A stretch of DNA of 64,000 nt from NCBI GenBank assembly GCA_950295325.1, contig OX485806.1:49471169-49535168 (forward strand). Reading direction: 5' to 3'. Position numbers and translations under genes: made by a program. Positions 24,696 through 37,659 of the stretch are shown here, piece after piece. The notes under the pieces are model-generated. The model was not told the DNA's origin. It was given only the letters and a program-made list of their open reading frames with translations, and did no database searches. Position 1 is the stretch's first letter; each line of letters begins with the position of its first letter. The DNA is from Polytrichum commune (taxonomy: Eukaryota > Streptophyta > Polytrichopsida > Polytrichales > Polytrichaceae).

Positions 24696-25630
24696 TGTCG
24701 CAACCCTTGCTAGTTTTCCTTAACTTAGCTTGACCGCCTTCCAACCTAGCAAGTGCCACGAGCGCTAACCTGCACATCCCACGCATATGCATGGTTAGCT
24801 CCCAAAACCGCGGACCTTCAAGCTCATAGCTTGGTCACCAAACCCTCCTACACATGCATTCGGGACTCTACCCTTAGTAGGTAGCCAATGGCTAAGGTGG
24901 ACTTCCATCCATGGAAGTCCACTTTTGAGTTGATCATTGTGTTGCCAAAACAACACTACAACTACCTGGAGCACATTGCCAGGTATGCTCCAGGGGGGTC
25001 GCTCGGCTAAGCCGCCTCACCCATATAAGCCTCTAGGACTTTGGGCGGGGCCCCTACCCCACCGTCAAGTATCCTTTTGTCTCTCTACAAGGGTTGGGGC
25101 CAAGTGGACAATTTCCCTTAACCCTTGGGGCTAGAACCCACAGCAGCTTTAGACCACCATAACTTCTACATATGATGTCTGATGCTATCAAGAAACCACT
25201 TTATCGTCATCTACTCTTTGTGTAGATGCCGATGAACCCCTCAATTGCCCCATTCAGGCAAGTATTGAGGAAGTTATGGCTCTTCAAACCTTGGCAGTCC
25301 CGGGCGCCACTCCCAGGTCACTGCTGTCCCAGGATGCTGTCCCGGGACAATGCCTCACTCAAATTGCCATATCTCCTAGCTCGCACCTCCGATTGAGGTG
25401 TTCCTTAGCATTCTAGAATTCTGCCGCCATAAGCTATTCATAACTCATGGCCTTACCCTCATGACTCTTAGTCTCCGTGGATGAGAGGCGTTCTCAACGC
25501 CCGGGGCCCTCATCCACACTAAGAGTACTTGGGCCCTCTCACCAATGGCGCCACAAGTCCCGGGTGTCACTCCGGGGTCCCCCTTGTGCCCATGGTGTTG
25601 CGGGCACTCCTCATGGAGAGGTGCGCGACA
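24696..25630. mobile_element. Solo LTR, family TGTYGCAACC, with TTAGA duplication
   Basis: Begins TGTCGCAACC and ends GTGCGCGACA, so the ends are the inverted pair TGTCGC/GCGACA. It is flanked by exact 5-bp direct repeats TTAGA (24691-24695 and 25631-25635). It aligns along its length with the LTR at 46591-47566. Flanking duplications without an internal region are the standard result of recombination between the two LTRs of one element. Confidence 0.88.
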
Positions 25631-25635
25631 TTAGA

Positions 25636-28600
25636 TGTAGTCAGGACAAAATCCTTCCTATTAAAGGCTTGTGATTAGGGATGGTCACTAACCTAGACTC
25701 CCTTTCATCGGCATTGATTTTGAATCTATATGTTAGATATAAGGTGATTTTTTTAAAATGTTTTTGGCAAAAAATTTGTAAATTTTGTTTTTGAAATGAT
25801 CTGTAGTGGTGGATCCAATCTCTTTACAACACTCCACACAATTGACCTTTATTACACTCACAAAATTCTCATCCAAAGACCTCAAAATGCCATTGGTGAT
25901 CATCCAAGGTTATTAGTTTTAGATTTTTCCTCAGATTCTTTTTGGTCACCATGTATCTAGGCATAACCTCAACATTCACCAACGTGGATTTGAAGTCAGA
26001 TATCACATGTGTTAGTACTTTCACACTAACTTTAGAACTAGCACGTGAAGGTAATGGTTGGTAAGAGTCATCAAAAGAAGTAAGATCTTGGATTCTAGCC
26101 TCCATTGCTATGCACTCTAGAGTTTGTTGGGAGTCAGAAGAGAAATCTAGGTCAACCACACGTATGTGTTTTCTGGATTCAAGGTTGGGATCATCTAGTG
26201 GTTGAACATATACATATGAAGAGAAAAAAACTTTATTGAGCCCCTCAAGCTTGCAATTAATTATGCATCTACTCTCAATATCAAAGAATTGAAAGGGCCA
26301 ATCTACAATATGAATACCTTCAAGTAGTGGTTTTTTGCATATGTGTCGCCTTCAGCACACTCAAAGGATGTAATAAGTTTCAAACTAGCATAGGCATCAG
26401 TAGGTGAGAACAATTTCTATTCAAAAACATTGCAAACTTAGTTTGTGACCAACAACCTCACTGGAACCGAGTACCTCAAATCGCAATTGGTATCTTACAT
26501 ATGAAAACCTCTTGTTGATGTCGCCCCCTCCTATGCATCGACAACGCTCCCAAAGAAATTGTAAGAAATCACAACAAGAATTTAAAACCCTACCCATATA
26601 CCAAACGAGCAAAAAACCGAAAGTAAAAAATATGAAGTTTGGGATGGGCGCACATAAGGAGCGCAACTATGCACGCTCACACACTATCCAACCTTCAACA
26701 ATCAACCATCAACATATGCTAAGTTTGCAAGATGCTGAAAGTCTGCAAAAATCTATACCCTTAAAAGAGCTCCTGCAAATCCAAATTGGGAACTCACATT
26801 GTTAATTAATTTTTGGTTTCACGCCAAACATATTGCGCTAACCCGTCGTAGGCCCTTCATGCATCTAACCAGACCAAATACATCCAACTATCAAGACATC
26901 CATGAGATGTTATCCAATGGTGCTTATCCATAATGTAGTGTCCTAATATATACTATCTTAATTCCCCACCATACCGAACCCTATGGTATCTTAGTTTTAA
27001 TACTTTTGTAACATGATCAGTTTCCAAATACCCTAATTTATTTATACCATGGAGTTCAATATATAATTTGAGCTTTGTTACAAATATAGGTTTTAAAAAT
27101 TGTAGCCCCCAACTTTAAAATGGACCCTATATTTTTTTTCACATAGTTTTCTAAAATATGGGGGTGACCCCCTTCCCTGCCCCCGGAGGGATGATATTCT
27201 AACATCCAACATGAGTTGGGTTAGGTTTTGGATGTCATAGTATGCGGCATTGGTAGCTGCACCTTATCCATGGAATTTCATTCATTTAGATTTGAATGAA
27301 TGAATCTTAGAAGTTGGAGAGATGCTCCTAAGTGAGGAGCCTCCTCCTTGGCTTGGCATTCTTGCCAAGTCAAGCCTTGTGAGTGAGTGTGTGGAGAGAG
27401 TTTGTGTGAGGTGAAGATTGCATGTTTTTGTAATAAATCTTGAGTTTTTCTCCCCCTACTTACACTCTTGGATTCTCCCGTGGTGGAGTGAGAGATAATT
27501 TGACTCATTATGTGCATCTGAAGAGAGATTTAGAGCTCTCATAAGGGTTTGACTCTTATCCTTCTTACTTGGCAAAAATCTTTCATTTTTTTCTCCTTCT
27601 TTATTCTTGAGATATGACGCGCAAGGGAGGGAGTGAGGACAAGGAGTGACAAAGTTGCGGAATGTTGGAGCAAAAAATACCACGGATTTGCGGAGCAATA
27701 AGAAGAAGAATGCTTGCATATGAATGATATATCAAGGTGAATTTTGATGATGAATTATTAAATTGTTCGCGGAATTTCTTATCATTTGTTCGCATGCAAG
27801 CTTGATTTCACATTATTGAGCTTGTGAAAAACATTCTTGATTTCCATTCAAATACAAATTCATTAAGAAAATTTGAAAAAAAAATTAAAATTAGGGAGAA
27901 AACGGAATAGTTGACTCTGGGAGCCGAAGCCCCTAGCCGACTCCTCTGGTGGGGATTTGGCGGCGGCTTGGCGGTACACCGTGGCATGCGGTGGGACTCC
28001 CCCCTGTCTCCCTCCTTCCCCCCCCCCCTTCATTTCCCTCCTCTCCTCCCCCTAGCCCTTAATTAACCACCCTAGCTACCCTAGGCCCCACCCCCTAGCT
28101 ACCCACTTCATTACCTACACTACCCCACACCCAGCTACCTACCTACCCAACTCCCCCCCCACCAGGCTGCAGCTGTGGCAACAATTGTGGGGTGGGGACC
28201 ATTTTTTTTGGGCAACCAAATAGTTGAGTTGGGAACAATTTTTTTAAAATAAAATACAATAGATTCATATATTGGAAGGAGGTATTCCAAAATCGTATTT
28301 GTTAGAGGTAGCATTTTTGAGCTAATGAAGGACATTTCTTTGTACAAGAATTTGCCAAGGATATTCTTATTAATTAAGCATGGAATTTGGGGGTTTGGGA
28401 CAATCTGATGCCGTCATCCACAAGTACCTTAGGGGCAATTAAGGTATTGGGTTTCAATAAACGTGAAGTATCGCAATGAGAGTTTGTGGAAGCATTCGGG
28501 AACACATGGAGAGTTTGTAGGATTGCGGCGAATTTGCGGTTGGCTTATTCTTCAACCACATTGGATTGGGTAGAGGTACTTAGCATAAGATGATGTTTTT

Positions 28601-29480
28601 CTTTCTTTTGGTTTAAAAAAATATATGGAGGAGATATTTAAGCACCACATACTTAAATTTTTGGGGACAAGTTGTGGACGTTGGGATTCATTTAGGGATA
28701 TGTGTACGGGATTGCAAGGGGTTACCATAAAGAGTTGTTTGGTACATGGAATCACCATTCGATTTAATAATATAATTGTTAAGGTTGAATTGTCTTTTGC
28801 AACATAGATTCCAAGGATTGTTGTTGGAGGGAGTTTTTATGTTGTAGTGGGAAGATGAAAGATGTGCTAATGTGTCAATTCTTTTCTATGGCAACAAGGG
28901 TATCTCACGCTTAACCACCAGCCACATACGAGTACCGGTTGTGCGCGGTCAATTTGAATTTTGCTTAATTGTTGTTTGGGGAAGAAGATGCAGTGCTACA
29001 TTTGCATTGTTTTCCATATTTTGTTGTGATACCTTCCCCTGTGGCGGGTTGTGTTGTTGGATGTTGCCAGCATTGCTCCATTTGGTATTATTCTAGTTTG
29101 TGATAAGGTATCGTGGAAGCGAGGTCGAAGTAATCACCAACGAGACCCTTGTATGTACACCAAGTGGGCGGTCCTTGTATTCCCTAAGGATAAGATTGAA
29201 TTGATGACCAGAAGACCATAATGTTAGTGGTGTTTGCAGATGCATGTTGCTTTCCACATTTTGACATTTTACCTTGATACTATATTAGTTTAGGTTGGTG
29301 GCTTCAGTTATCAAATCCATTATGGATTTATTATTATAACTCGGAGCTAACATTATCATTTACTATCTCTAGGGGCATCGGAAGGTCAATCCTCCTCCCT
29401 CTCGGATGTGGAACCAGTAGTAGCATCTGACGGGAATTTTCAGCCTACTTCAACGTGGGAGACTACCTAACGCCCACCTC
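25636..29480. other. Repeat-poor to unassigned stretch with a pyrimidine-rich tract
   Basis: No recognised coding domain. Contains a small perfect hairpin (TTCATTCATT and AATGAATGAA around 27278-27305) and a long C/T-rich tract at about 27990-28150 with a run of C. The minus-strand frames at 25869-26159 and 26421-26666 have no family I can name. Confidence 0.35.
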
Positions 29481-29485
29481 TTTAT

Positions 29486-29745
29486 GAGGAGTGCCCGAAA
29501 CACCATGGGCACAAGAGGGACCTCGGAGTGACATCCGAGACTTGTGGCGCTGCATAACTCATGGCCTTACCTTCATGCCTCCTAATCACCATAGGTGGAA
29601 GGCGTTCCCAATGCCCAGGCCCTCATCCACACTAGGATCACTTGGGCATTTTCACCAACGGCGCTACAAGTCTCAGGTGTCACTACGGGGTCCCCCTTGT
29701 GCCCATGGTATTTCGGGCATTCCTCATGGAGAGATGCGCGACACT
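29486..29745. repeat. Rearranged LTR fragments (TGTYGCAACC family) in inverted arrangement
   Basis: Positions 29551-29745 match the last ~190 bp of the LTRs at 24696-25630 and 46591-47566. Positions 29486-29550 are a reverse-complement copy of 29662-29730 (shared CCCATGGTRTTTCGGGCAYT). The result is a foldback of about 65 bp arms with a spacer of about 110 bp. Confidence 0.75.
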
Positions 29746-30545
29746 CATCCCCACAAAACGGAGTCGATGCCGTCACTGATTATACTCGTAGTCAGCACAC
29801 AAATTCTCAAGTTGCCATCCTCTATGGTGCGGCATTGTGTTCACCTTAAGGCGCGACCCCCATAATGCATCTTCAAATTTGGCATAGTCCCAAAGGTGTT
29901 GTTTCTAGGTGGTCCGTTAGCTACCTTGGATCTCTCTTTCAAGGACCTAACCTACACTAGACCCACCTACTTTGAAACTCACTTGGGTTGCCCCTCCTTT
30001 TGGGGCCTCCCTCGTTAGACTCCACTAGCTTAACATGACACATCTAAGCAAGACCTCAATGCTTCCATAAGTTGTTTCGGTTGAAACTCCAACATGGTTT
30101 TCCATTGTTAAGCCACGCCTTGATCGCACAAGGATGATGCCAAGTATCGCCCAACTCGGTTCCCACTTTGTTCTTTTGAGATATGGGTTCATGACTCCCA
30201 TGCACCAACTCTCGTTAGCTCGCGGGTAGCACTTTTATGAATACACGCCATCACCTTGCCCCACCCGAACAAGCACATGGCTAAGAGGTTTTTTAATTTT
30301 ATCCAAGGCCCCTCCAAGCCATGGCCCCCAATTACTCGGCTTATCCAACCTAGTTTGGCATATCTATTCCCCCTCTTCCACTAACCAAACACAAGTACAA
30401 GACTAGGACCTCATCTCATATTTTTCTCTTTGCACCACTGAAGTTGGACTTTATTGCCTCAAGCCAAAGAATAAATACATGTTGTGAAACGATTTGCCTC
30501 CAAGCCAAGTGTGCTACTAGCATCTCTCCCCACTAAAGGAGATTG
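29746..30545. other. Retrotransposon-flanking sequence, unassigned
   Basis: Probably the 3' untranslated part or LTR of the chromovirus to its right (minus strand). No boundary could be fixed. Confidence 0.35.
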
Positions 30546-30551
30546 ATGTCC

Positions 30552-31800
30552 TCATCAATGCCTACACTTCATTTTATTGGAGTTTTTAGCCTTAGTTTCC
30601 TCAAAGTGCTTCACCAATTCCTTAGCGTTCACCATGTCTCTTGCCGCTACCCAAGTGGTTTCCTTCTCATGAAATCCTGACCATTTCACCAAGTACTCCT
30701 TTGTTTGCTTCATTTGGGCTTCCTACTTGAAGAAGCTCTCTACCTCATGTTCCAAATGATCACCTACAAAGTCAAGAGGTGGCCTAATCACTTGCTTGCG
30801 ATTGGGCCACAAGGTGTTTTCCTTAAATGACTTTAGTAATGAAACATGAAATATTGGATGCACTTTGATCTCGGGCGGTAACTCCAACTTATACATGTCC
30901 TTGAACACTTGTTCCACAATGGGAAATGGAGTTCCAATTTTGGACATGAACTTTGGAGTGAGGCCTTCAAGCAAGGTGAATTTATTCACATTCAACAACA
31001 TTTTTTTGGCCCACCTCATATTCCATTTCGCGTCTTTTGGCATTGATTTGCTCTTCGTAGCACTTTTGGGCTTTCTCCATCAACAACTTGGTTATCTCCA
31101 AGACTTGTTCACGTTTCTTCGCCAAGTCCTCACCATCCCCGTTGAACTCTAGTATTGAATGTGCCCCCTCGAGAGTTACGTTAGTAGGTTGGAGCTCATC
31201 CACTCCATAAGCCACCACAAAAGACGAACCCTTGGTCATCGAGTGTGTGGCTACATTGTAACTAAACTTCGCTCGATCCACATAGGCCGCCCAATCTCCT
31301 TGGTCCGCCACCACCAAGTTTCTCAAGTATTGCTTCAAGACTTCATTCACACATTCCGTTTTCCCATCTGTTTGGGAATGCTAGGCCATGCTAAACCTTA
31401 GTTTCATTCCGACCTCCTTAGAAAAGTGCCTCCAAAATGCACTTGTGAATTTTGGATCGCGATCCGACACAACCATTCCTGGCAACTCGTGGTGCCTCAA
31501 CCATCTTTTGAAAAAAAACTCTGCGGTCTCCAACGTGGTTGCAGTTCCCATAATCGACACCATGTGTGCCAACTTGGCAAATTGCTCTCCCATCAACAAG
31601 ATGGCATCATACCCATATGATTTCGGCAAACTTGTGATCAAGTCCATGCACATACTATGCCATGGACCCGCCGGGATAAGCAATGGTTGCAAGAGGCCGC
31701 CTTGCTTTTGGTAAGAGGCTCGGTTCACTTGGCACTTCATCCAAGCCTTCACAAAATGGGCTATATCCTCCTTTATGCACCGCCAATGATACCTCCTTAT
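30552..31800 (-). pseudogene. Ty3/gypsy chromovirus integrase and chromodomain, broken
   Basis: Minus strand. The end of the HHCC zinc region (WMKCQVNRASYQKQ) is followed by the integrase core with MDLITSLP, VVSDRDPKFTSAFW and QTDGKTECVNE, which hold the three catalytic acidic residues. The C-terminal region PIFHVSLLKSF leads into a chromodomain (EYLVKWSGFHEKETTW). Stops interrupt the frame just before HSQTDG, at the exit from the core and just before the chromodomain, so the polyprotein is not functional. The N-terminal side runs into LTR-like sequence at about 31.80 kb, so RT and RNase H are missing here. Confidence 0.85.
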
Positions 31801-31802
31801 GA

Positions 31803-32843
31803 GCCATAACCCCCCACCCTTAGGCGTCGTAATCCGGGTGGGAGCCCATGACTCACATTCACTTGATTTATTGTACCCCATCAAGTACAACTCATGGTCC
31901 AAAGCCCCAATGGCACGGGATTCAAACACACCCTTTCATTTGAGGAACCCAAGGTCACAAGTATTCAAAGAAAAGAAATAGAACGCCCAACATTCACAAA
32001 TTATTGTTTTCCGCATAAGTGTTGTCAAACACTATTTTTAAATTGACATTAGCACACCACACTTTAACTTCCTACCCTACTAACATGAGTATGCCCGAAT
32101 TGAAGGTACCAACTGCACCACCAATGGCAGCCCCACCTACCATATTACTAATCTTAACCACTAATCACACCCCCCTTAAAGCTAAATCCTAATTAGACTC
32201 TGTCCCCTCCCCTGGTTGCTCATGCCACGAACAGTCCTTTGCACTGATCCTTGGTTCCCCCTTACAGTTGAGCTCTTCACAACAGAGGGTTTCTCTGCTC
32301 CCCTTCTGGAATTTCCTCCTGCCCTAGGCCTTGAGGCCTACCGGCCTCCCAACCACCGACCTCACTGGAATTCCGCTTCGGTTGCACCTCCACCCTGCAT
32401 TGGTGCCTTATCAATCAGTTTGATCCCTCCTCCAACTGCCATGCGATCACTGTAAACAATGTAGTTGCTCACCAATCGCTAGTGATTCCTCGGTTGTACA
32501 CGCGGCCCCCGAAGCTGCACACAACTATCCTTAAATTCCCCTGCACAGAGAAGGGATGCTTTATTCAACTCACTCAAACCAACCCGCACTGTGATTTTAA
32601 CCGAGCCCTCGATCTACCGTTCCCTAACCCGCAGCTGCAGCAACAATTGGAAACAACCAGCGGAAGCTGGCAATGTCGAGCGCCGCGTCCTTGCTGATAT
32701 TTCTCTCATGACTCAGAGTCCAATTCGCCCTTGCTGATGTGCTGCGGCAGCTCCACAAGGTCCAACAGCACAGTGAAAAACAGGGGATCCTCCGAAAAAT
32801 GAGAAAATCTTGCACCTCTCCTTCAGCTTCTTACAATGCTGGT
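31803..32843 (+). repeat. Truncated large LTR (TGTCAACC...GGCTCACA family)
   Basis: Starts with a segment nearly identical to the beginning of the LTRs at 32844 and 38971 (CACCCTT-GCGTCGTAATCC and GGCTCACATGCACTCACTT-like sequence). The first ~10 bases are replaced, and it stops where the next LTR begins. It is probably an older LTR interrupted by the 32844 element. The proline/serine-rich frames inside are compositional. Confidence 0.55.
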
Positions 32844-34768
32844 TGTCAGCCTTAAACTCCCACCCTTGTGCGTCGTAATCCAGGTGAGAGCCTATGGCTC
32901 ACATGCACTCACTTAATTTCCTTGGCCTTGAAGTCCAACTTTTAATGCTTTCCAACTTTAACATTGAACACACAACCTTTATTTAAACATCACATGGCCT
33001 CAGTATTGAGAAATACTTTATGCCCTTGTGATCAGTGCAAGGAAATCAATTGTCAAATCTCCACCACACCACTACCAGAATCCTAAACCCTACCACAATA
33101 GACTATCCAGATCTTTGGGTCAATGCCAACACCAAGTCACACACTGGGTGAGGCTCATTCCCTCCCTACTTCAAGCTAACTAATTAATTCACTACTCAAT
33201 GTCAAAGTCCTAATTAACGCTACTTCACCTAGTATTACTAATTCATTAGTAGGGGCACTGATTAATCACTTGCATACTCCGAGCCATCTCACCACTCTCC
33301 CGCAATGTTGGTCGGCACTGTCAACTGAAATAGTCTTTTTGTTAAACCTCCTTATTGGTCGTTGTATGTAAGAAACGTCATGCAACCCCAGCTGTTCGGT
33401 TGCCACTGGGTGCCTCAATCTACCGGCCTGGAAGCTTCACTCCCTGGCTATCTAATTGCAGCAGTAGTAGTAACCAACCAGGTTCCAAGACAGTTCCAGA
33501 GTAGTCGCCTCATTCAGCTACTCAATCCTCATTGCCATGCGCCCTGAAAACTCTCCCACTTCAAATGCCTCAGTTGTCTACCCTCGGCCACCCAAACTCA
33601 ATTTTGTGTTGCCTCCTCCTCAAGCCTCCTCGGTGACACCGTGCTGGTTTGACCAACACGATTGTAAGTCCCTTCCGCATTCATGCTCTGGTGTTCTCAA
33701 CACCGCATGAAAAAAAACCAACATTCCTCCTGAACGTCTAGCATGGCCTTTTGATGCTCATGCTGCTCTCGCCAGTCGGCATTCAGATGCTTCCGTCACA
33801 CCGCCACCTCCAATCCTCCCGCATTCCCTGACTCTCCCCTAAATGGCAGTGGAACCAGCCGTGATCCTTGCAACCTCGGTGTTCAACGGACAGAGCGTTC
33901 AGTAGCACCGCACTCCTGCCAGGTCCTAGCCAGGATTCACCTTTGGATTCGGCATGTCGTTGTCCAAATGTCTCTCCCTCTTCAGGCCCCTGACGCTCAA
34001 CGTCCTTCCTTCACTGGGCGAGCAACCACTTCCAGTTCGCACATCTTTGCAGCTTCCCCTTTATGTGCTCCCTGTGTACAATCCAAAGCGGCCTCGGCCA
34101 GCATGGTTACTTCTTCTACTGCCGCAACCAGTTCAATGGCCGCTTGTGTCACTGGCCATATAATTCATGCTTGTGACTGCAGCTCATTGAGCTGCTAGGA
34201 GCTGACTCCAAATCAGAAACCCAAGGTCCATTCGAGCTGCACCCATGCCCAAAAATCCCCGCAGAGCTTCGCCGCCCGACAGGCTCCCTTCTTCGCCATA
34301 TCCAGAGTGCCCGCCTCTGTCAAAACCAGAGCCCCTTGCCCAGACCCCTCCGGTGCCGCCTCTCCTCCTCCCGAAAATCTCTAGGTTCCCGGTGAGGCCG
34401 GGAACCCTCCTTCATCTCCAGACGGAGGCAACCCACATTGGCCGTGAACACACCCTAGAATATACAATTCCTAAGCCTTAAAACAACCCATATCTCAACT
34501 CACAACCAACCATAATTCAAGTCAAAATCACTCAAGCTCAAATGCTAACTAAAACTTAACTAACTAATCATTTGTTCTTTCTTTATCTTTTCAATTTGAA
34601 TGCCTCAATCCTACACTTAACTCAACTAAATCCAACAACTTAAAATCACATCCAAATTCTAATGCCTCACGTTTGTTACCACTTTGACAATACAAGTAAC
34701 CACAACACTGAGGTCTTCTATAATTTTTTGGTGTTAAGAACACATATGGGCACTATATTGGGCTCACA
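32844..34768 (+). repeat. Large LTR (~1.9 kb) followed by primer-binding-like sequence
   Basis: Begins TGTCAGCC and ends GGCTCACA, matching the solo LTR at 38971-40572. Right after it, at 34773, comes TGGCGACCATCAGGGGATGG, placed and shaped like the TGGCGCC-type primer-binding site of some plant gypsy elements. It therefore looks like a plus-strand 5' LTR. No matching 5-bp duplication surrounds it, as expected if the element continues to the right. Confidence 0.6.
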
Positions 34769-37640
34769 TAACTGGCGACCATCAGGGGATGGATTCAGAA
34801 TCTCTTGCTTGTAGGTCATTTGTGAACCCTTTGAGTGGTCCACCACTCTGCGGGATCACTTTTAGTTAGAATGTTAGCATTAAAAGTTAGAATTGATAGG
34901 GAATTTAGGGAAAATTAGTTCATTTAGCATTTAGCCTAGAAGAAGGAAGGTCAAAATGAAACTAAGTAGTGCTAGAAGATAGCAAAGTAGAAAAAATATG
35001 CTAGCTAGTAAAAACAACTAGCTAAGCAAATATTAGTAGATGCTAGCTATTAAGCAAATGTTAGTAAATGCTAGCTAAGCAAGTGTTAGTTTATTAGTTA
35101 GTGTGAGGCACACAAGACTATTGGAGGTGTTTTACGTAAGAAGATAAAATCGGCGTGAAGAATTTTGAAGACAAAAAAGAAAGAGAGCAAGGGGGATACT
35201 TGCCCACTTGCCCCCTTGCCAACTCGATGGCGGAAAAATTAGAAAGATTTCTAAAGGTTTTTTGTCGGAGCCACCTCGGCGAGAGGGTGGCAACCTCAAC
35301 CGGGAAAACCCCCGAGCCAAAATTTCGGGAAAGGGTTTGAAAAATGGATCCGGTGGAGGAGGGGTCCAACCCTTTTGTGAGAGGGTTTAAAAACCCCTCC
35401 TTCCACCTTGTAGCTCTCTCTCTTTCTCTAGTTTTTGGGCGAAGCCCTGCTTCAATGTAGTTAGGAAAAAATCCTTTAGCATGTATTCTCAATGGTCTAA
35501 AAGAAAGGCTTGAGAACCTCCTCTACTCCCTCTCTCCTAGTTAGGTTGTGTGTTTATTAACACACCAACAAAATTATTCATTCCTTTGTAGAGGTAGGTT
35601 GGATGGTAGAGTTTTGAGTAGAGGCATTATAGACCTCATCTGCCAATGCCCTGAAGGCTTAGTTCAAAAGCTAGAACAAGATACTTATCATTTTTCTCTT
35701 AGAGAGATTTCATATAGCTATCCATTTGTGATTTGGTTGAGATGAAAATTAGTTATGGATTTTCAAAGATGGAGTAGAAAAACTGGGTGGTCTTGTGGGT
35801 AGCGGCTGCTGGATCAGACCTGCGAGCCCAATAGGAATTTTAATTCCAAGAAATTATATTTTTCCCAAGTAGAACTTTTGTGTAGCTTTCCAAAATGGCT
35901 TAGAACATTTGATTTGAGCATGATTTGAATTAGATATGAATTGTGCAAGATGGGACACATAGTTTGAGAACTTTTGGTTGACTGCTGCATTACAGAGGAC
36001 CTGCTGGGTTCACTTCGGCTTACCTTTCTAATCACATATTTTTATCAAATACATATTTTTAATATCTCTCTTGGGTCATATAGAACGTTTGATTTGACTA
36101 AGATTTGAATTAGATATGAATTGTTGAAGGCGAGATACATAGTTTAAGCCTTCTTGATTGACTGCTGTGTTACAAGGAGTCCGCTGAATTTCTATTAGCT
36201 TAACCTGCTGATGTCATAATTTTTCTAGTTAGAGCTTGTTCATAGCTTTCCAATGGTATAAGGAAAGCCTAGATCCAAGTAGTAAGGAATGTGCTATGAA
36301 TTTTTGAAGTTAGAAGGTAGATAGGTGGGTTGGAAGGGCCGGTTGAATCGACCTCACACTTCCAACCCTCATAACTTTTGCATTTCTTATCCGATTAGAG
36401 TGATTTTTAGATCATTGGAAAGATAATTTGGTGCACTAAGTATAAATATTATGCTTAGGATTAAATTACAGGGCAGAATAACACTTTATATTTTAATTGT
36501 TAACTAAGGTACGCTTACTACCAAACTAGTTACAAAGAAGGAGGCAAGGTCGACGCTCGGAAAGTGGAGCAAGGAAGGAGGTAGCGGCTCGGCCTACATC
36601 AAGCCTAAATCAACCGAGGAAAATTGAGGTAAATTAACTAACCTTAAGCCTTCCATTTAGGATTGGAGGGAGCACGGCTAAGGTACGCATCTCTAAACCC
36701 ACTCACCTATCTCGTAAGGTCAAGTGGCTTGACCACTTGACCGCCAAGGGAGTACCCAATTCCATTGTTTTCGGGGGCCCTTGGTATGTTTTGTGGTAGT
36801 AGCTTCATTTATTAGCAAGTTTCGTGTGTGGTAAGTCGGATTAATCACCGACACGACCACTCTGAATGTTGTTGGTGGAAAGGTGGGGTTAATGACCCGC
36901 GAATCCACTATTATGTTGTTGGCCCCATAGATTGGGAGTAATGGCCCCAATTTATGAAGATTGCGCAACAGGTTGAACCTACAGGTCGCCCGTCACCCTG
37001 GTCCCATTGAGTTGCATTTCGTGGTCTATCCAGTGTAAATACATTTAACAATCAAAACATACCAAATAAATCGTAAACCCTTGTTGGCAAGAGACCCGAG
37101 GTAAGGGGTGATGCCTAATATGTTAATGTAGTAAGTTAGGACGTGCAAACAAAAGTAAGTAATTAAGAAGGAATTTGTGTGAAGGGTGGGACTTAGGCCA
37201 AGTTCCCCCGCTTAGAAAACTAAATAGAACTAAATAAAGAAATAGGAAGAATTGAATGGTCCATCAAATTGTCGTTATTCCGTTCGTTGAGTTAGGGTGG
37301 TATGAGTCACACCCGGTTGGGTGTATCAGAACCATCCCAATTCACAAATTAGGATTGCCTTGGTTTCAAGGCTGGTGCGTCTGCGCGTAGAATAGGTTGT
37401 AGGTTAAGGTTAGAACTAGATATGAAATTGGTTAGTGGAGTTTAAAGCCACACTAGTAAAAAACTAAGGCCTAACCTCCAGAGGTACTACGACGCATATT
37501 TAATCTCCCTTAAAAATCTAACTACTCACGTTATACACCTATCATCCGGGTTCGGCTTGGGCGCCTGCAAATGCAGGCCACCTTCACCGAAGGGCTTGTG
37601 TGATACTTTTAGGCTCCCTCGAAAGGGGGTGGCCCAAAAG
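34769..37640. other. Non-coding retrotransposon interior / unassigned
   Basis: No gag or pol reading frame. Contains TAGCTAAGCAAATGTTAGTA-type repeats at 34.98-35.10 kb and a TTTAAAAA promoter-like block near 35.39 kb followed by a CT-rich stretch. A roughly 180-bp tandem duplication lies at about 35.88-36.20 kb (GATTTGAATTAGATATGAAT in both copies). It may be the interior of a non-autonomous element. Confidence 0.4.
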
Positions 37641-37659
37641 TACCACATCATTTGTCACT

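Noticed and set aside
24937-25674. Plus-strand frames of 65 residues
   Set aside because: They fall within the TGTYGCAACC solo LTR and recur in its other copies.
32216-34481. Proline/serine-rich frames in the large LTRs
   Set aside because: Frames on both strands track GC-rich LTR sequence shared with the solo LTR at 38971-40572; no domain is seen.
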